From an uncultured Helicobacteraceae bacterium (GTDB lineage Bacteria > Campylobacterota > Campylobacteria > Campylobacterales > UBA6016), in assembly GCA_937973585.1 (NCBI GenBank), contig CALJKN010000196.1, forward strand, positions 1 to 12,979: a stretch of 12,979 bases of DNA, in the 5' to 3' direction. The notes beneath the pieces are model-generated. The model did not search any database. It saw only the letters and a program-made list of their open reading frames with translations, and was not told the origin of the DNA. Below, one piece after another: positions 12,971-12,979 of the stretch. The position numbers were made by a program, and so were the translations under genes. Within the stretch, counting starts at the first letter, position 1. Each line of letters starts with the position of its first letter.

Positions 12971-12979
12971 AGATCGGAA
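12971..12979. other. Likely untrimmed Illumina adapter at the window end
   Basis: The last nine bases AGATCGGAA equal the first nine of the standard Illumina adapter (AGATCGGAAGAGC). Their position exactly at the end makes an assembly artefact more likely than genomic sequence. Confidence 0.75.

Overview
The window looks like chromosomal DNA from a member of the Campylobacterota (Epsilonproteobacteria). This rests on family resemblance and context, not on a marker gene: an ArsRS-like two-component pair, a c-type cytochrome cluster, a DHH phosphoesterase, a FecR/OmpA pair and AT-rich promoters. I cannot place it below phylum. The last nine bases (12971-12979) match the start of the common Illumina adapter, so the window is probably a whole assembled contig that ends in untrimmed adapter. 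The first gene is cut by the left edge.

Left part (1-990, + strand): the C-terminal part of an RMD1/DUF155-family membrane protein, then a 55-residue secreted Lys/Ala-rich repeat peptide with its own ribosome binding site and rho-independent terminator.

Redox and sensing cluster (992-5346, - strand): six genes read leftward in the order SHP-like monoheme cytochrome (DUF1924), diheme cytochrome c (DHC), cytochrome b561 fused to a second DHC-like domain, a small Spy/CpxP-like periplasmic protein, an OmpR-type response regulator and an ArsS-like histidine kinase. The last four genes overlap end to start. SHP, DHC and cytochrome b561 form a known electron-transfer set, running from the quinol pool through the b-type and diheme cytochromes to SHP. 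Here the set is coupled to a regulatory system that probably senses a periplasmic or redox condition. Between the first two genes lie three consecutive RNA-type hairpins. The leader of the first gene is also rich in inverted repeats.

Middle (5358-8280): a DHH/DHHA1 phosphoesterase (+), a FecR-domain/OmpA-lipoprotein pair (-), and a lone thiG (+) with a clear terminator.

Right part (8264-12918, - strand) is accessory. It carries an orphan RelB/DinJ-type antitoxin with an intact promoter and operator but no toxin. It also carries a compact operon of an EcoRI-family adenine methyltransferase, a Bro-N/DinD-like protein and a DUF262 protein with a C-terminal HNH nuclease. The three genes are joined by 4-base ATGA overlaps and followed closely by two small proteins without clear function. 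This methyltransferase/Bro-N/DUF262-HNH cassette is the best candidate for an undescribed system, most likely anti-phage defence or DNA-damage-linked restriction. A perfect 12-bp inverted repeat lies inside its Bro-N gene.
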